From positions 124,001-188,000 of the forward strand of contig NZ_JHXK01000008.1 in NCBI RefSeq assembly GCF_000621745.1: DNA of 64,000 bases. Direction: 5' to 3'. Shown in pieces: positions 36,589 to 45,328 of this stretch. The notes below the pieces were generated by a model. It had not been told where the DNA came from. It did no database searches and saw only the letters and a program-made list of their open reading frames with translations. Origin of the DNA: Clostridium beijerinckii HUN142 (GTDB lineage: Bacteria > Bacillota > Clostridia > Clostridiales > Clostridiaceae). Made by a program: the position numbers and the translations under genes. Position 1 is the first letter of the stretch. Every line of letters begins with the position of its first letter.

Positions 36589-37493
36589 ACAACTGTAATA
36601 CTAACTTTGTGAATCCCATTTTCTAATTTATGATTTACATTTTTTATTTTATAGTACCCATTTAATCTCTTACCAGCAGTTAAATAAATCATTCTATTTG
36701 GTTTTACTAAGTCACCATTTTCAACAACAAACATATCATTTAAAGAACATGAATACTCTATTTTATTACTATTAGCTAATGTGTTATTTGCAATATTTTG
36801 AGCCTGAGCAACATTCTTATCATCTACAGTTAAATTATCGCTTAAAATACCATAAAAGCCTTGTTTACTTGTATCTTCTGCGACTGCTTCTACTTTTGCA
36901 TTATCATCATTTCCGCTAGTAACAGTTATTTTATTTTTCATATTCTCCATAGACATTTCTATATCTATATCTTTAGGTAAAATTAATCTAGGAGTTATTT
37001 TCATTTCTGAAAGTTTTCTAACATATAAAACATTACCTTCAATTTCTTTAAAATATGTTGTTCCTTGGTCACTTTGTGCTTGATCTAAAATATCATCAAT
37101 TATTTGTGCCATAGTAGTATTAACATATGTTTTACTTATCTGAGTAGGAATATCTGCTATAACGCAAGTTAAATAAGCTTCGCCAGCTAATGATTTCATT
37201 GCTTCATCTGCTCTTATATTATAAAACTGCTTAACTGATATCTTATTATTTTTTAAATAAAAACTATAATCCTGGCATGTATAGCTCCATGCCCATCTCC
37301 TTTGAACTGGCTTGAATGCAATTCCTCTAAATATTTCTAATGAATCATTAAACAGTTGTATGACTGTCCCTGTTGGAATTTCTTTTATGCTATCAAAAGT
37401 TAATTGACTACCTATATTATCAGTGTCTCCACCCCATGAAATAGTATTGCTATCTTTTATTATGTCTTGATTATTAACAACAAGTCTATACAT
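36582..37493 (-). CDS. xkdQ: Tail hub protein XkdQ/YqbQ
   Basis: A 303-residue tail hub protein. GTVIQLFNDSLEIFRGIAFKP near the N-terminus and the C-terminal NRMIYLTAGKRLNGYYKIKNVNHKL are typical of the XkdQ/YqbQ family, the gp27-like hub at the tail tip. It lies between XkdP and XkdR. Confidence 0.9.
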   Translation of the reverse strand: MYRLVVNNQDIIKDSNTISWGGDTDNIGSQLTFDSIKEIPTGTVIQLFNDSLEIFRGIAFKPVQRRWAWSYTCQDYSFYLKNNKISVKQFYNIRADEAMKSLAGEAYLTCVIADIPTQISKTYVNTTMAQIIDDILDQAQSDQGTTYFKEIEGNVLYVRKLSEMKITPRLILPKDIDIEMSMENMKNKITVTSGNDDNAKVEAVAEDTSKQGFYGILSDNLTVDDKNVAQAQNIANNTLANSNKIEYSCSLNDMFVVENGDLVKPNRMIYLTAGKRLNGYYKIKNVNHKLENGIHKVSITVVW

Positions 37494-37501
37494 AACACCA
37501 C

Positions 37502-38269
37502 CTAACTTTCAATCCAAGCACCATCATCACCAAATGTATATTGAACATCATCTATTGTAGCCGTTCCACTAAAATACATCGCGCCATCTGAACCAAAGTA
37601 ATACCATTTATCATTGTATTTAATCCACTCATTCCTAGCCATCATACAATTATCTTTTAGATAGTACCAATATCCTCCGTCTTGCAACCAACTAGATTGC
37701 CTAGCATAACCGGCAGTATTGAAGCTATACCACTCATTATCTATTAACTGCCAAGAGTCTTTATAATAATTTCCTGATGTATCCGTGTAGTAATACCATC
37801 CAGTTGAATCTTGTTGCCAACCAACCGCATAAACTTTAGCAATAGTAGTATTGTAATCTCTCCATTGTTTAAGTCCTAAAGTATATTCATAATCTCCATT
37901 TTTCATTATTTGAGGTTCAAATTTTTCAATACTAAAAGTATCATTCACATTGTAACCATCTGGAGTATTTATAACTAAGCGAATAGGCTCAGTATTTGTT
38001 TTAGCATTTTCAATTAAGTCGATTATTTCCTTTGCATTAACTTTACTTTTAGAAAAATAATACTTGCTCGCATCTCTTGGGAGCCAATCACTCCATGATC
38101 CTTGAAGCAGTCCCTTTTTCTCTATGAAGTTATATGGAATATCCCAATACGTTTCAAACTCTTCATTCTTACTCTCACTAGAAAATGCAGGCAGTTTGCT
38201 TGGTATTGTTGGGAATTGCAACACTTTTGTTCTGTTGTAATCACTTATATAGATATTATAATTACTCAT
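37502..38269 (-). CDS. XkdP-like tail protein with choline-binding repeats instead of LysM
   Basis: Residues 1-145 are the tail-assembly domain: YNRTKVLQFPTIPSKLPAFSS, NAKEIIDLIENAKTN and IMKNGDYEYTLGLKQWRDY. Usual XkdP proteins end in a LysM domain. Here residues 150-255 are four or so choline-binding repeats (GWQQDSTGWYYY, DSWQLIDNEWYSF, SSWLQDGGYWYYL, NEWIKYNDKWYYF). Choline-binding modules are common in wall proteins of C. beijerinckii relatives, whose walls carry choline. The tail tip probably docks on that polymer during infection. Confidence 0.85.
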   Translation of the reverse strand: MSNYNIYISDYNRTKVLQFPTIPSKLPAFSSESKNEEFETYWDIPYNFIEKKGLLQGSWSDWLPRDASKYYFSKSKVNAKEIIDLIENAKTNTEPIRLVINTPDGYNVNDTFSIEKFEPQIMKNGDYEYTLGLKQWRDYNTTIAKVYAVGWQQDSTGWYYYTDTSGNYYKDSWQLIDNEWYSFNTAGYARQSSWLQDGGYWYYLKDNCMMARNEWIKYNDKWYYFGSDGAMYFSGTATIDDVQYTFGDDGAWIES

Positions 38270-38284
38270 AGCCTACTTTCCTTT

Positions 38285-40393
38285 CTAAGAATTAACCATT
38301 TGATAGTATAATTTATTAAAAATATGTTGTCCTACTTGATCTGCAAACTCTTCATTACCTATCATATTTCCTTGAACTGTCAATTGCACAATTATTGAAG
38401 CACCACTATTATTCAATATCTTATCTGTTTGACCTGCTGGAATAACTTTTGATCCACTTGGAAGTATTGCCATTTCACCATTACCAAACTCATTCATTCT
38501 AGTAGGGCCACCAGACCAATAATGTGTTCCTGTTGCATTCATAGGTGTTCTTGAATATACTGTATTTCCACTTTCATTAGTTACAGATGTAACTGTTTCA
38601 TTTGTTGTTATATCAACTGTAGCTCCATCTAAACCAAGGAATTTTTTAAGCTTCCCCCATGCATTTTCTGCCCAATCACATATTTCTTGAAAATGCTTTA
38701 CAACTTCATAGATAGCAAATCCTAAACCAGCTATTGCAAGTGTTACAACTCCAATTGGATTTGCATCCATCGCCACATTTAACAGCCACTGTGCTCCTTC
38801 CCACGCTGTAGTAGCATTTTGTATTCCCCAAATCATAAGTTCTATTGTTCCCCATGCACTAGTCGCGAATGTTGTAATCCCAATCCAAGTATTAACTCCA
38901 ACAATAGCTAACTGCCATGCAGCAATTGCTCCAATTATGCTATATACAATAGGTTCAATTGTTGGCCAATTATCATTTACGAAATTAACTACTCCTGTAG
39001 CTCCGTCAATTATATCTTTAATTGCATCACTTACAGAATCCCAACTATCAGGTGTTACAGCTGAAAATGATGGTACAACACTATTATAAATGGTTCTTTC
39101 CAAATTAGATGCAGAGCCTATTAAATCGCCAAGTGAAGGCACGACTTTATCTATAATTGAACCTCCAACACTTAAAAAAGTGTCAGTTACTCCACTTACA
39201 TCTTCTTTTATTTCAGGAATATTATTTCTAAACCAATTTGCAAAATCATTTAAACGAGGTAATGCAGCATCCGAAATTGGAATTAATACGCTTGTTTGAA
39301 TATTACGTTTAATTCCCTCAAATGCACTACCTACATCGTTATATTTTATTTTATTTATTTGTGCTAATGCATCATATGTGTTGCTTATCTCTCCATCAAC
39401 ATTTCCTAAACTTTCAATTACGTTTATACCTAAATCTTCAAACTGAGTACCAAATAATTCAACACCTATTTGGCTTTGTTTTAAAGGATCTTTCATATTT
39501 GATAAAGCTGTAATAACATCCTCAAAAGTATCTTTTGCACTGTCACCACCTTGAGCAAATTTAGATGCTAAATCATCAGCGTTAAATCCAAGCTGAGTGA
39601 ATCCATCTGCTGTTGTTTTGCTTCCATCTATTGCTCTAATGGAGAATTCTTTAATTGCATCACCGACTTTATCTAAATTGAATGCACCTTCTGCTGATCC
39701 GGCCGAAAGAATATTAAACATATCTTCAGCATTTAATCCGAGTTTTTTGAATTGCACACTGTATTCATTGATAGAATCTAACATTTCTCCACTAAAATCT
39801 AATCCCCCTTGTTTTCCTTGTGCAATTAAATTAAATGCTTCATCACCATCTATTCCAAATTGTTTCATTAAAGTTGATGCTGATCTAACAGATTCTTTTA
39901 CCTCATATCCAAAAGTGTCTTTTAATGCTATTGCATTTTCAGTTAGTCCTTTTAAATCATCACCAGTATATCCTGTCTGCTCTCCTACTGCTTTTAACGC
40001 TTCACCTATCTCTTCGAAATTCTCTCCAAAATTATCATTGTATATATCCAGCATGACATTCTTCATTCTATCCATGCCAGTTTCAGCAAGTCCGCTAGAT
40101 GTCATAACTCCATTTAGAGATTTTTGAAGTTCATTTCCGAAAGTAACAGTTTCAACTATACCTTCTTTCATAAACTCCCATATATCCATACCAGCACCAA
40201 ATCCAATTCCCCTGAGCATAGATTCTTTAACAGTATTAAAAGCTTCACTAACAGTTTTTTTCATTTTAACAGCCTGGTCTTCTGTATCCTTCATACCAGA
40301 CTTAAATCCCTGAGTATTTTTAGCAACATTTTGAATAGTATCACTAAAATTATCTTTCAAATTTAATATGGTATTAATTACTTTTGATGACAA
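38285..40393 (-). CDS. Tape measure protein, TP901 type
   Basis: A 702-residue tape measure protein. The core has VSEAFNTVKESMLRGIGFGAGMDIWEF, then TP901-type segments (FGYEVKESVRSASTLMKQFGIDGDEA). Hydrophobic segments follow near 490-560 and the C-terminus has GTHYWSGGPTRMNEFGNGEMAILPSGSKV. Start is TTG 40393 after GGGGGTGAT. 702 residues would suit a tail of about 100 nm. It follows the two chaperone frames as in most tailed phages. Confidence 0.93.
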   Translation of the reverse strand: MSSKVINTILNLKDNFSDTIQNVAKNTQGFKSGMKDTEDQAVKMKKTVSEAFNTVKESMLRGIGFGAGMDIWEFMKEGIVETVTFGNELQKSLNGVMTSSGLAETGMDRMKNVMLDIYNDNFGENFEEIGEALKAVGEQTGYTGDDLKGLTENAIALKDTFGYEVKESVRSASTLMKQFGIDGDEAFNLIAQGKQGGLDFSGEMLDSINEYSVQFKKLGLNAEDMFNILSAGSAEGAFNLDKVGDAIKEFSIRAIDGSKTTADGFTQLGFNADDLASKFAQGGDSAKDTFEDVITALSNMKDPLKQSQIGVELFGTQFEDLGINVIESLGNVDGEISNTYDALAQINKIKYNDVGSAFEGIKRNIQTSVLIPISDAALPRLNDFANWFRNNIPEIKEDVSGVTDTFLSVGGSIIDKVVPSLGDLIGSASNLERTIYNSVVPSFSAVTPDSWDSVSDAIKDIIDGATGVVNFVNDNWPTIEPIVYSIIGAIAAWQLAIVGVNTWIGITTFATSAWGTIELMIWGIQNATTAWEGAQWLLNVAMDANPIGVVTLAIAGLGFAIYEVVKHFQEICDWAENAWGKLKKFLGLDGATVDITTNETVTSVTNESGNTVYSRTPMNATGTHYWSGGPTRMNEFGNGEMAILPSGSKVIPAGQTDKILNNSGASIIVQLTVQGNMIGNEEFADQVGQHIFNKLYYQMVNS

Positions 40394-40408
40394 ATTATCA
40401 CCCCCATA

Positions 40409-40992
40409 TTAATTTTTCTGTGGTTTAGTATTCATTAATTCATTTTTATAAATAACATATTCCATTAAAAGCTCTTTTTGAGACTTAGGTAAACTCCATA
40501 AATATTCGAGGGAATGACCACATTCAAAGAAATAACCTAGCCAAAATAATGGTCCTATTTCTCCTTTGCCATTCCCTCTTATTAGTTTTTTAATTTTTCT
40601 TTAGTCTTTTTGCCATCACCAAAAGCTTCCTTTATCTTTTTAGCTATACCAGCTAAATTTTCAACTCCAAAAGCCTTAACTGGTGCATCTAAAGGATCTT
40701 TTATTCCCCATGCTTTATGCAGTTCTGGATTTTGTAAAAATGGGCAAGAAAAATAAATAAATTCTTTAGACGCATTGGCCAATAATTTATAATCTGTACC
40801 TATTATCTCTTCATTTTTATTCATTTTAATTGCATTTGCCTGTGCATCTAAATACTCTAAAATATTATCTTCTGTAGGTCTTATAAAGGTTATAGGTCCA
40901 TATCCTTCTATCTCTATATCAGCTTCTTTCCTTATTCCTTCACTTTTCTCTAATCCCTTTTTAATAAAATCCTCTAATGACATTTTGTTCAT
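40409..40992 (-). CDS. Tail assembly chaperone, -1 frameshift product (gpGT-like)
   Basis: The 136-residue chaperone frame ends at 40582. Four codons before its stop lies A AAA AAC (minus strand 40591-40585), the canonical heptamer for -1 ribosomal slippage. The -1 frame continues without stop for 58 codons (LIRGNGKGEIGPLFWLGYFF onwards, ending NTKPQKN) to 40409, right before the tape measure gene. No ribosome binding site suits independent translation of that frame. The fusion would match gpG/gpGT of lambda. Confidence 0.8.
40582..40992 (-). CDS. Tail assembly chaperone, XkdN-like
   Basis: The start is ATG 40992 after GGAGGAATATT; the upstream frame extension (to 41109) lacks a ribosome binding site. 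The 136-residue protein begins NKMSLEDFIKKGLEKSEGIRKEADI and contains GYGPITFIRPTEDNILEYLDAQA, the XkdN pattern. It wraps the tape measure protein during tail assembly. The 3' end contains the slippery site that makes the longer product. Confidence 0.88.
   Translation of the reverse strand: MNKMSLEDFIKKGLEKSEGIRKEADIEIEGYGPITFIRPTEDNILEYLDAQANAIKMNKNEEIIGTDYKLLANASKEFIYFSCPFLQNPELHKAWGIKDPLDAPVKAFGVENLAGIAKKIKEAFGDGKKTKEKLKN
40585..40591 (-). promoter_or_regulatory. Slippery heptamer A AAA AAC (programmed -1 frameshift)
   Basis: In the zero frame the codons read TTA AAA AAC TAA, so both tRNAs can re-pair one base back on AAA AAA. A TAA TAA stop pair follows directly, which increases pausing. 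Confidence 0.8.
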
Positions 40993-41053
40993 AATATTCC
41001 TCCAAAATTTTATTTTAAAATTGAAAAGATGCTTAATTAAAAGCATCTTAATA

Positions 41054-41485
41054 TTAAATAGTTTCAATGGCATCGAAGTCTCCAAAGTTAAACGGAAACT
41101 CCTCTTCAATTATTTTTTTAGATTCAAATCCAGCAAGTAAGAATTCAGTTATTACCACTCCCTCTATACTTGCCTTTTCACTTTTTCCTGTTGCTTTATC
41201 AGTTAAGCTTGATATTAATTTTATATCTGGCATGACCCCACTTTTATATGCATCAGCACAAATCTTCCATATTGTACTATCAACTTTTTTTACTGTAAGC
41301 GTACCTTCTCCTGACCACCCATTATATCTACTATATGTTGCATTATCTCCGCAAAACTCAACCGTTTCAAAATTACCTTTTACTTTAGCTTCAATCTTGC
41401 TTAAATTAGCTAAAAGTTGTCCATTAAACCAAAGATTACCGCTGCTACCTGTCAAAACTTTATTTGCTAACGCTTGATTTCCCAT
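41054..41485 (-). CDS. xkdM: Tail tube protein (XkdM)
   Basis: A 143-residue tail tube protein (DUF2001/XkdM family). VLTGSSGNLWFNGQLLANLSKIEAKVKG and YNGWSGEGTLTVKKVDSTIW are typical. It forms the inner tube under the sheath encoded upstream. Confidence 0.93.
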   Translation of the reverse strand: MGNQALANKVLTGSSGNLWFNGQLLANLSKIEAKVKGNFETVEFCGDNATYSRYNGWSGEGTLTVKKVDSTIWKICADAYKSGVMPDIKLISSLTDKATGKSEKASIEGVVITEFLLAGFESKKIIEEEFPFNFGDFDAIETI

Positions 41486-41504
41486 AATTTATTCAGCCTC
41501 CTTA

Positions 41505-42596
41505 TTACGCTAAATTTATTTCAAAGTCTAAATCAACCATGCTTTGTAGTATTTTTACATTTGCTTTGCTAAATAAACTTCTCTTAAATGTATTTTTTTT
41601 GACTTGAAGATCTGTCCAATCCTTAGCTTCAGTTGTTCCCGCATCTATCCATGCTGCTCTTTGTGCTTCAACATTTATATCGCTTTTATTTTCGTATTCC
41701 ATATCAAGTACATCAATACTAGCCAAGTTCTTGAAATACCCATTAACAGCACTTATAAATAAAATTTGATTATCATATTTATTCTTATATCCACCTCCTA
41801 GATAATCTTCTTTAAATGTAGTTGAAATATCATCTTGCATAAGATCCATTGCTTCAACCACTTCTATCTCTTTCATATCTTCTGTAGCTGATTTCCCATT
41901 TGTAGTAGTTAAACTGTTAATTCCACGTGCAATTCTAACATCTGCACCATCATTAATTAAAATAAACTTACCAGCACCTAGAGCCTCATTTCTATCATCA
42001 ACCTCTGAAACCTTACTAAGATTTGTACATTTAAAGTTATTGCATCCTTGTGTAATATTACATTTCGCTAAAATCCCAATAAGACTTGGACAATATTTTT
42101 CTCCTGTTTGTTCGCGCCTGCTATCACTAAAAGTTATCTTTGTATTAACAAAATTAACTACATGTTTTTCATCTGGTGAAGTTACATTGTATACTACCGC
42201 TTTATAAGTTTTTTTATTAGCTACTTGCGATTTTATCCAACTTGATAAAGTTGTAAAATCTTCTGTTTCACCATCTGCCATTGTTATCCATCCTGTTTTT
42301 ACATTCTCGATAACAATCTTTAATGCATCAGAAATAGTTGCAGATCCACCAATTTTTACTACACAAGCCTTATATGGAGCAAATGTAAATATATCTTTTA
42401 AATATTGTAAATTATCTTCCGTATATAATTCTTTATCAGTGTCTATCTCAGTTATATCGGAATATTCTTTATAATTAAACATTGCGCTTGTATCATCTTT
42501 AACTATTAATATTGCATAACCTCTTTCACTTCTCTCAGGAAGCGAAGCTGCCTTTTGACTGAATGACACATCAATATTTGGCATTGTAACTGTCAT
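41505..42596 (-). CDS. xkdK: Tail sheath protein (XkdK)
   Basis: A 363-residue contractile sheath protein. SLPERSERGYAILIVKD at the N-terminus, LKDIFTFAPYKACVVKIGG in the middle, and YFKNLASIDVLDMEYENKSDINVEAQRAAW near the end are family features. It shows that the phage has a contractile tail. Confidence 0.94.
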   Translation of the reverse strand: MTVTMPNIDVSFSQKAASLPERSERGYAILIVKDDTSAMFNYKEYSDITEIDTDKELYTEDNLQYLKDIFTFAPYKACVVKIGGSATISDALKIVIENVKTGWITMADGETEDFTTLSSWIKSQVANKKTYKAVVYNVTSPDEKHVVNFVNTKITFSDSRREQTGEKYCPSLIGILAKCNITQGCNNFKCTNLSKVSEVDDRNEALGAGKFILINDGADVRIARGINSLTTTNGKSATEDMKEIEVVEAMDLMQDDISTTFKEDYLGGGYKNKYDNQILFISAVNGYFKNLASIDVLDMEYENKSDINVEAQRAAWIDAGTTEAKDWTDLQVKKNTFKRSLFSKANVKILQSMVDLDFEINLA

Positions 42597-42606
42597 ATCA
42601 TCACTC

Positions 42607-43098
42607 CTACTCTTCTAAATTTAAATTGAAGTTTAATTCTTCTATTGGTTCTAAGTTAGAATCATCATATATTTCCTCAAGAGAATATAAATCAAAAGTA
42701 ACTTGTAATACTCCATCAGTTGTGCTGCATTCTATATCTTCAGCAATCGGCATATAAAATGTATCTGTGACTTTTACATCCTCTAGAAATGCATTCTCTA
42801 ATAAATCCTGCATTGCCAAATTATCTAGTTTAGGTTTATTCTTATCTTTTGCAAAAAAATAAACCCTCACTGGAAGGGTTCTTTCTTTTAATTGACTATT
42901 AAATTTTCCTGATTGTGTAGTATCAAATGTAACTTTTATAGAGGGTCTTATAACATTTATATATGATCCATCTGTCTCTTTTTTTAATGCTTCTGTGGTA
43001 TCTTCTGATACAATTTCAACATCAACAAACTCAGTATCTACTAATGCAGATTTTACTGTATTATTTATAGTCTTATTTATTTGTTTCAATGTAACCAT
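42607..43098 (-). CDS. Tail terminator-like protein (DUF6838)
   Basis: A 163-residue protein placed between the gp10-like gene and the sheath gene. ERTLPVRVYFFAKDKNKPKL and a beta-rich core fit the phage tail terminator family. It should cap the growing tube. Confidence 0.75.
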   Translation of the reverse strand: MVTLKQINKTINNTVKSALVDTEFVDVEIVSEDTTEALKKETDGSYINVIRPSIKVTFDTTQSGKFNSQLKERTLPVRVYFFAKDKNKPKLDNLAMQDLLENAFLEDVKVTDTFYMPIAEDIECSTTDGVLQVTFDLYSLEEIYDDSNLEPIEELNFNLNLEE

Positions 43099-43099
43099 A

Positions 43100-43555
43100 T
43101 TACAGCCCCTTTATAAATACTTCATGTAACCATTCTTCAACATCTGAATAAAAACCACTTTCAAATGCTTTTGCTGCCTCTTCCATAAAATGAAATCCAG
43201 GAATAAATTTTTCTTCACCATTTTGCTTATTCGATTGTCCTTTAGCAACATTTTTATGAGGTTCCCACATAAAGCCATCATTAAGTAAATGAGCATGTGG
43301 ACTATTATTAAAAGCTCTTGCAGACCACACACCTCTATATTTATAAGCTTTACCTGCCTTGAATCCTTTAAGTAAATTTCCTGTTTCTTGCCCTATTCCT
43401 TTACTTTTAAAAACCGCTTTATTTTTTTTGTTAAGATTATTAGCTTCTTTTTTTATGAATTTTCTACTCTCTTTTGGCATAGTATCATTAACTTTTTCAG
43501 TTAGTTTTTTCTCAAATTTAGTTAATTCACTGAAATCAAATCCATCATTACTCAT
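43100..43555 (-). CDS. HK97 gp10-like minor structural protein
   Basis: A 151-residue basic protein. FIKKEANNLNKKNKAVFKS, GRYRGVWSARAFNNSPHAHLLNDG-like segment and ENGFHFMEEA-like C-terminal region fit the HK97 gp10/minor capsid family at the neck. It lies 4 bases from its neighbour. Confidence 0.75.
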   Translation of the reverse strand: MSNDGFDFSELTKFEKKLTEKVNDTMPKESRKFIKKEANNLNKKNKAVFKSKGIGQETGNLLKGFKAGKAYKYRGVWSARAFNNSPHAHLLNDGFMWEPHKNVAKGQSNKQNGEEKFIPGFHFMEEAAKAFESGFYSDVEEWLHEVFIKGL

Positions 43556-43559
43556 ATAT

Positions 43560-43898
43560 CTATCCTCCTATGATTTCTTCACAGAATATTTCAAGAAACT
43601 GGTGAGCAAAATAAGGATCTAATATATATTTAATATCAAACCTACGCCCTTGATGTATTAGCCACATGTCTTGGGTAATATCCTTACCCGCACTATATCT
43701 AACCTTAATTTTATGTGTTACATTGGATAACATTGTATTAGCTTGTTGTTTTTGCAATGAACCTGTTTGTGGTATGATTGATGCCCATATAGGCTTATCC
43801 TTAACTTTACCTGGTCTAAAATCTTTTTCCTCAAGTTCATTTTCAAATTCTACATTTCCCCAGACTTCTATTCTTTTATTTAAAGCCTCTATACTCAT
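43560..43898 (-). CDS. Phage head closure / head-tail adaptor protein
   Basis: A 112-residue protein with the adaptor pattern: KRIEVWGNVEFENELEEKDF, then KVRYSAGKDITQDMWLIHQGRRFDIKYIL. It overlaps the connector gene by 4 bases (ATGA). Confidence 0.85.
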   Translation of the reverse strand: MSIEALNKRIEVWGNVEFENELEEKDFRPGKVKDKPIWASIIPQTGSLQKQQANTMLSNVTHKIKVRYSAGKDITQDMWLIHQGRRFDIKYILDPYFAHQFLEIFCEEIIGG

Positions 43899-44179
43899 AG
43901 CGTGTCCTCTGTTGTATGTTCATTAGATAAAGATAAGTGAGCTCTTATCATTTCATAAGAATCTCTATACCTTTCGGCTTCTTTATCATCTGTGCTAAAT
44001 TCACATTTACAAAAAGTTTTAATAGCTCTAATTATTAAAGGATCAGTTTCAACTATCTTACTTTCTAATATTCCACTTAACTTTAAATCTGCCTTAGCTG
44101 CATCAATGGAATCTTGTATTTCTTCATCTAGATCGTCATCATCTATTCTTAATGCTAACTTGATTTTATCTAATATCAT
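43895..44179 (-). CDS. Head-tail connector protein (gp6-like)
   Basis: A 94-residue all-helical protein. LDKIKLALRIDDDDLDEEIQDSIDAAKADL is the hallmark of HK97 gp6/YqbG connectors. RBS AGGGGGAG sets the start. Confidence 0.85.
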   Translation of the reverse strand: MILDKIKLALRIDDDDLDEEIQDSIDAAKADLKLSGILESKIVETDPLIIRAIKTFCKCEFSTDDKEAERYRDSYEMIRAHLSLSNEHTTEDTL

Positions 44180-44233
44180 ACACTCTCCCCCTTATAATTG
44201 ATTTCTATCTTATAATTCTGAAATTTAAACACA

Positions 44234-44262
44234 AAAAACCAGCATATTATATACTGGTTCTT
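44234..44262 (-). terminator. Terminator inside the head gene cluster
   Basis: AACCAG...CTGGTT stem with AT arms (44237-44259), followed on the minus strand by TTTTTTGTG. It sits between the coiled-coil cargo gene and the connector gene. Confidence 0.7.
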
Positions 44263-44308
44263 TTAATTATGTTAAATATTTTTTATTTTAATTGAGCATT
44301 TAATAATA

Positions 44309-45166
44309 TTAGGCATATAAATCTACAATTTGACCATCAGTGTCAGTTTTTAACTCCCCATTTTTTTTATTTTTTTCTTCAATTTCCTTTTTATAATCTT
44401 CAATTTCTTCTTCACTTGTTTTTCTGTACTCTTCAAGTCGTGCTTTATACATATCTAAATTCCCACATAACATTTTTAAAATGGAATTTAATGAATCTCT
44501 AGTATTCTCTAAAGAAGATTTAGTAGCTTCTAACGAAGATTTAGTTTTTTTAAGATCCTCTAAAGCTTTAGATAACTCTGGATCTACATTAGAAGATGCA
44601 GCCTTGCTACCTTCTAATGAATCTTCTTTAGATTTCTTATTGATAGATTTAGCTTTTTCATCCTCTACGTCTCCATCTATAGATGTTACTTTATCGTCAT
44701 CACAAAACGCTTCTTTAGTTGATGTAACTTTATCACCTTTTTTCAAATCCCCTTTAGATTCTGTAACTGTATTTTCTTCTGAATTAGTTGAATTTTCATC
44801 GTTACTTTGTGAATCTTCAATTTTATTTGTTAAATTATCAATTTTATTATTTGTACCATAAATTTCTCCATCCACACCTTGGATTTGAACACTTATATCC
44901 GTAATTTGTTTTTTTACATCGGAAATTTGACTTTGAATACCTGAAATTTGATTTTCCAAATCCAAAATATGTTTCCTCTGATTATCTTTCATCTCATCCA
45001 ATCTTTTTTCCATTTGCTGTTTTTGCTCAATCATAGATGTAATATGATTATTTTTTTTATCATTCGATCCTAAACTTGTATTTCCTGCTTTAATGCCTTT
45101 TGCTTTAGCGTTTGTTGAACCTAATAAAATATTATTAGATATGTGCATATTGAAATTATCTACTTT
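44309..45166 (-). CDS. Coiled-coil protein inserted in the head operon (unknown cargo)
   Basis: About 286 residues from GTG 45166 (AAGGAG 11 bases before); the frame is open up to 45199. Two long coiled coils (residues 60-130 and 190-280 or so) flank an acidic low-complexity stretch rich in S, D, K, T. No domain is recognised; it is not like capsid decoration or scaffold proteins I know. It interrupts the usual capsid-to-connector order and has its own terminator, so it looks like an independently expressed cargo gene. Confidence 0.65.
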   Translation of the reverse strand, partial: KVDNFNMHISNNILLGSTNAKAKGIKAGNTSLGSNDKKNNHITSMIEQKQQMEKRLDEMKDNQRKHILDLENQISGIQSQISDVKKQITDISVQIQGVDGEIYGTNNKIDNLTNKIEDSQSNDENSTNSEENTVTESKGDLKKGDKVTSTKEAFCDDDKVTSIDGDVEDEKAKSINKKSKEDSLEGSKAASSNVDPELSKALEDLKKTKSSLEATKSSLENTRDSLNSILKMLCGNLDMYKARLEEYRKTSEEEIEDYKKEIEEKNKKNGELKTDTDGQIVDLYA

Positions 45167-45328
45167 CACTCCCCTAACAACTCCTTCATATATAACCATA
45201 TTTAATTATCGTCATTCAATAATTTTCCTTTATGCACATAATAAGTTCTCCATTCCATTTTTATACACATATTCTGCACATTATCTGTTCTAATAATTAA
45301 AACTTTAATAAAAAATCCCCTTATTCTT

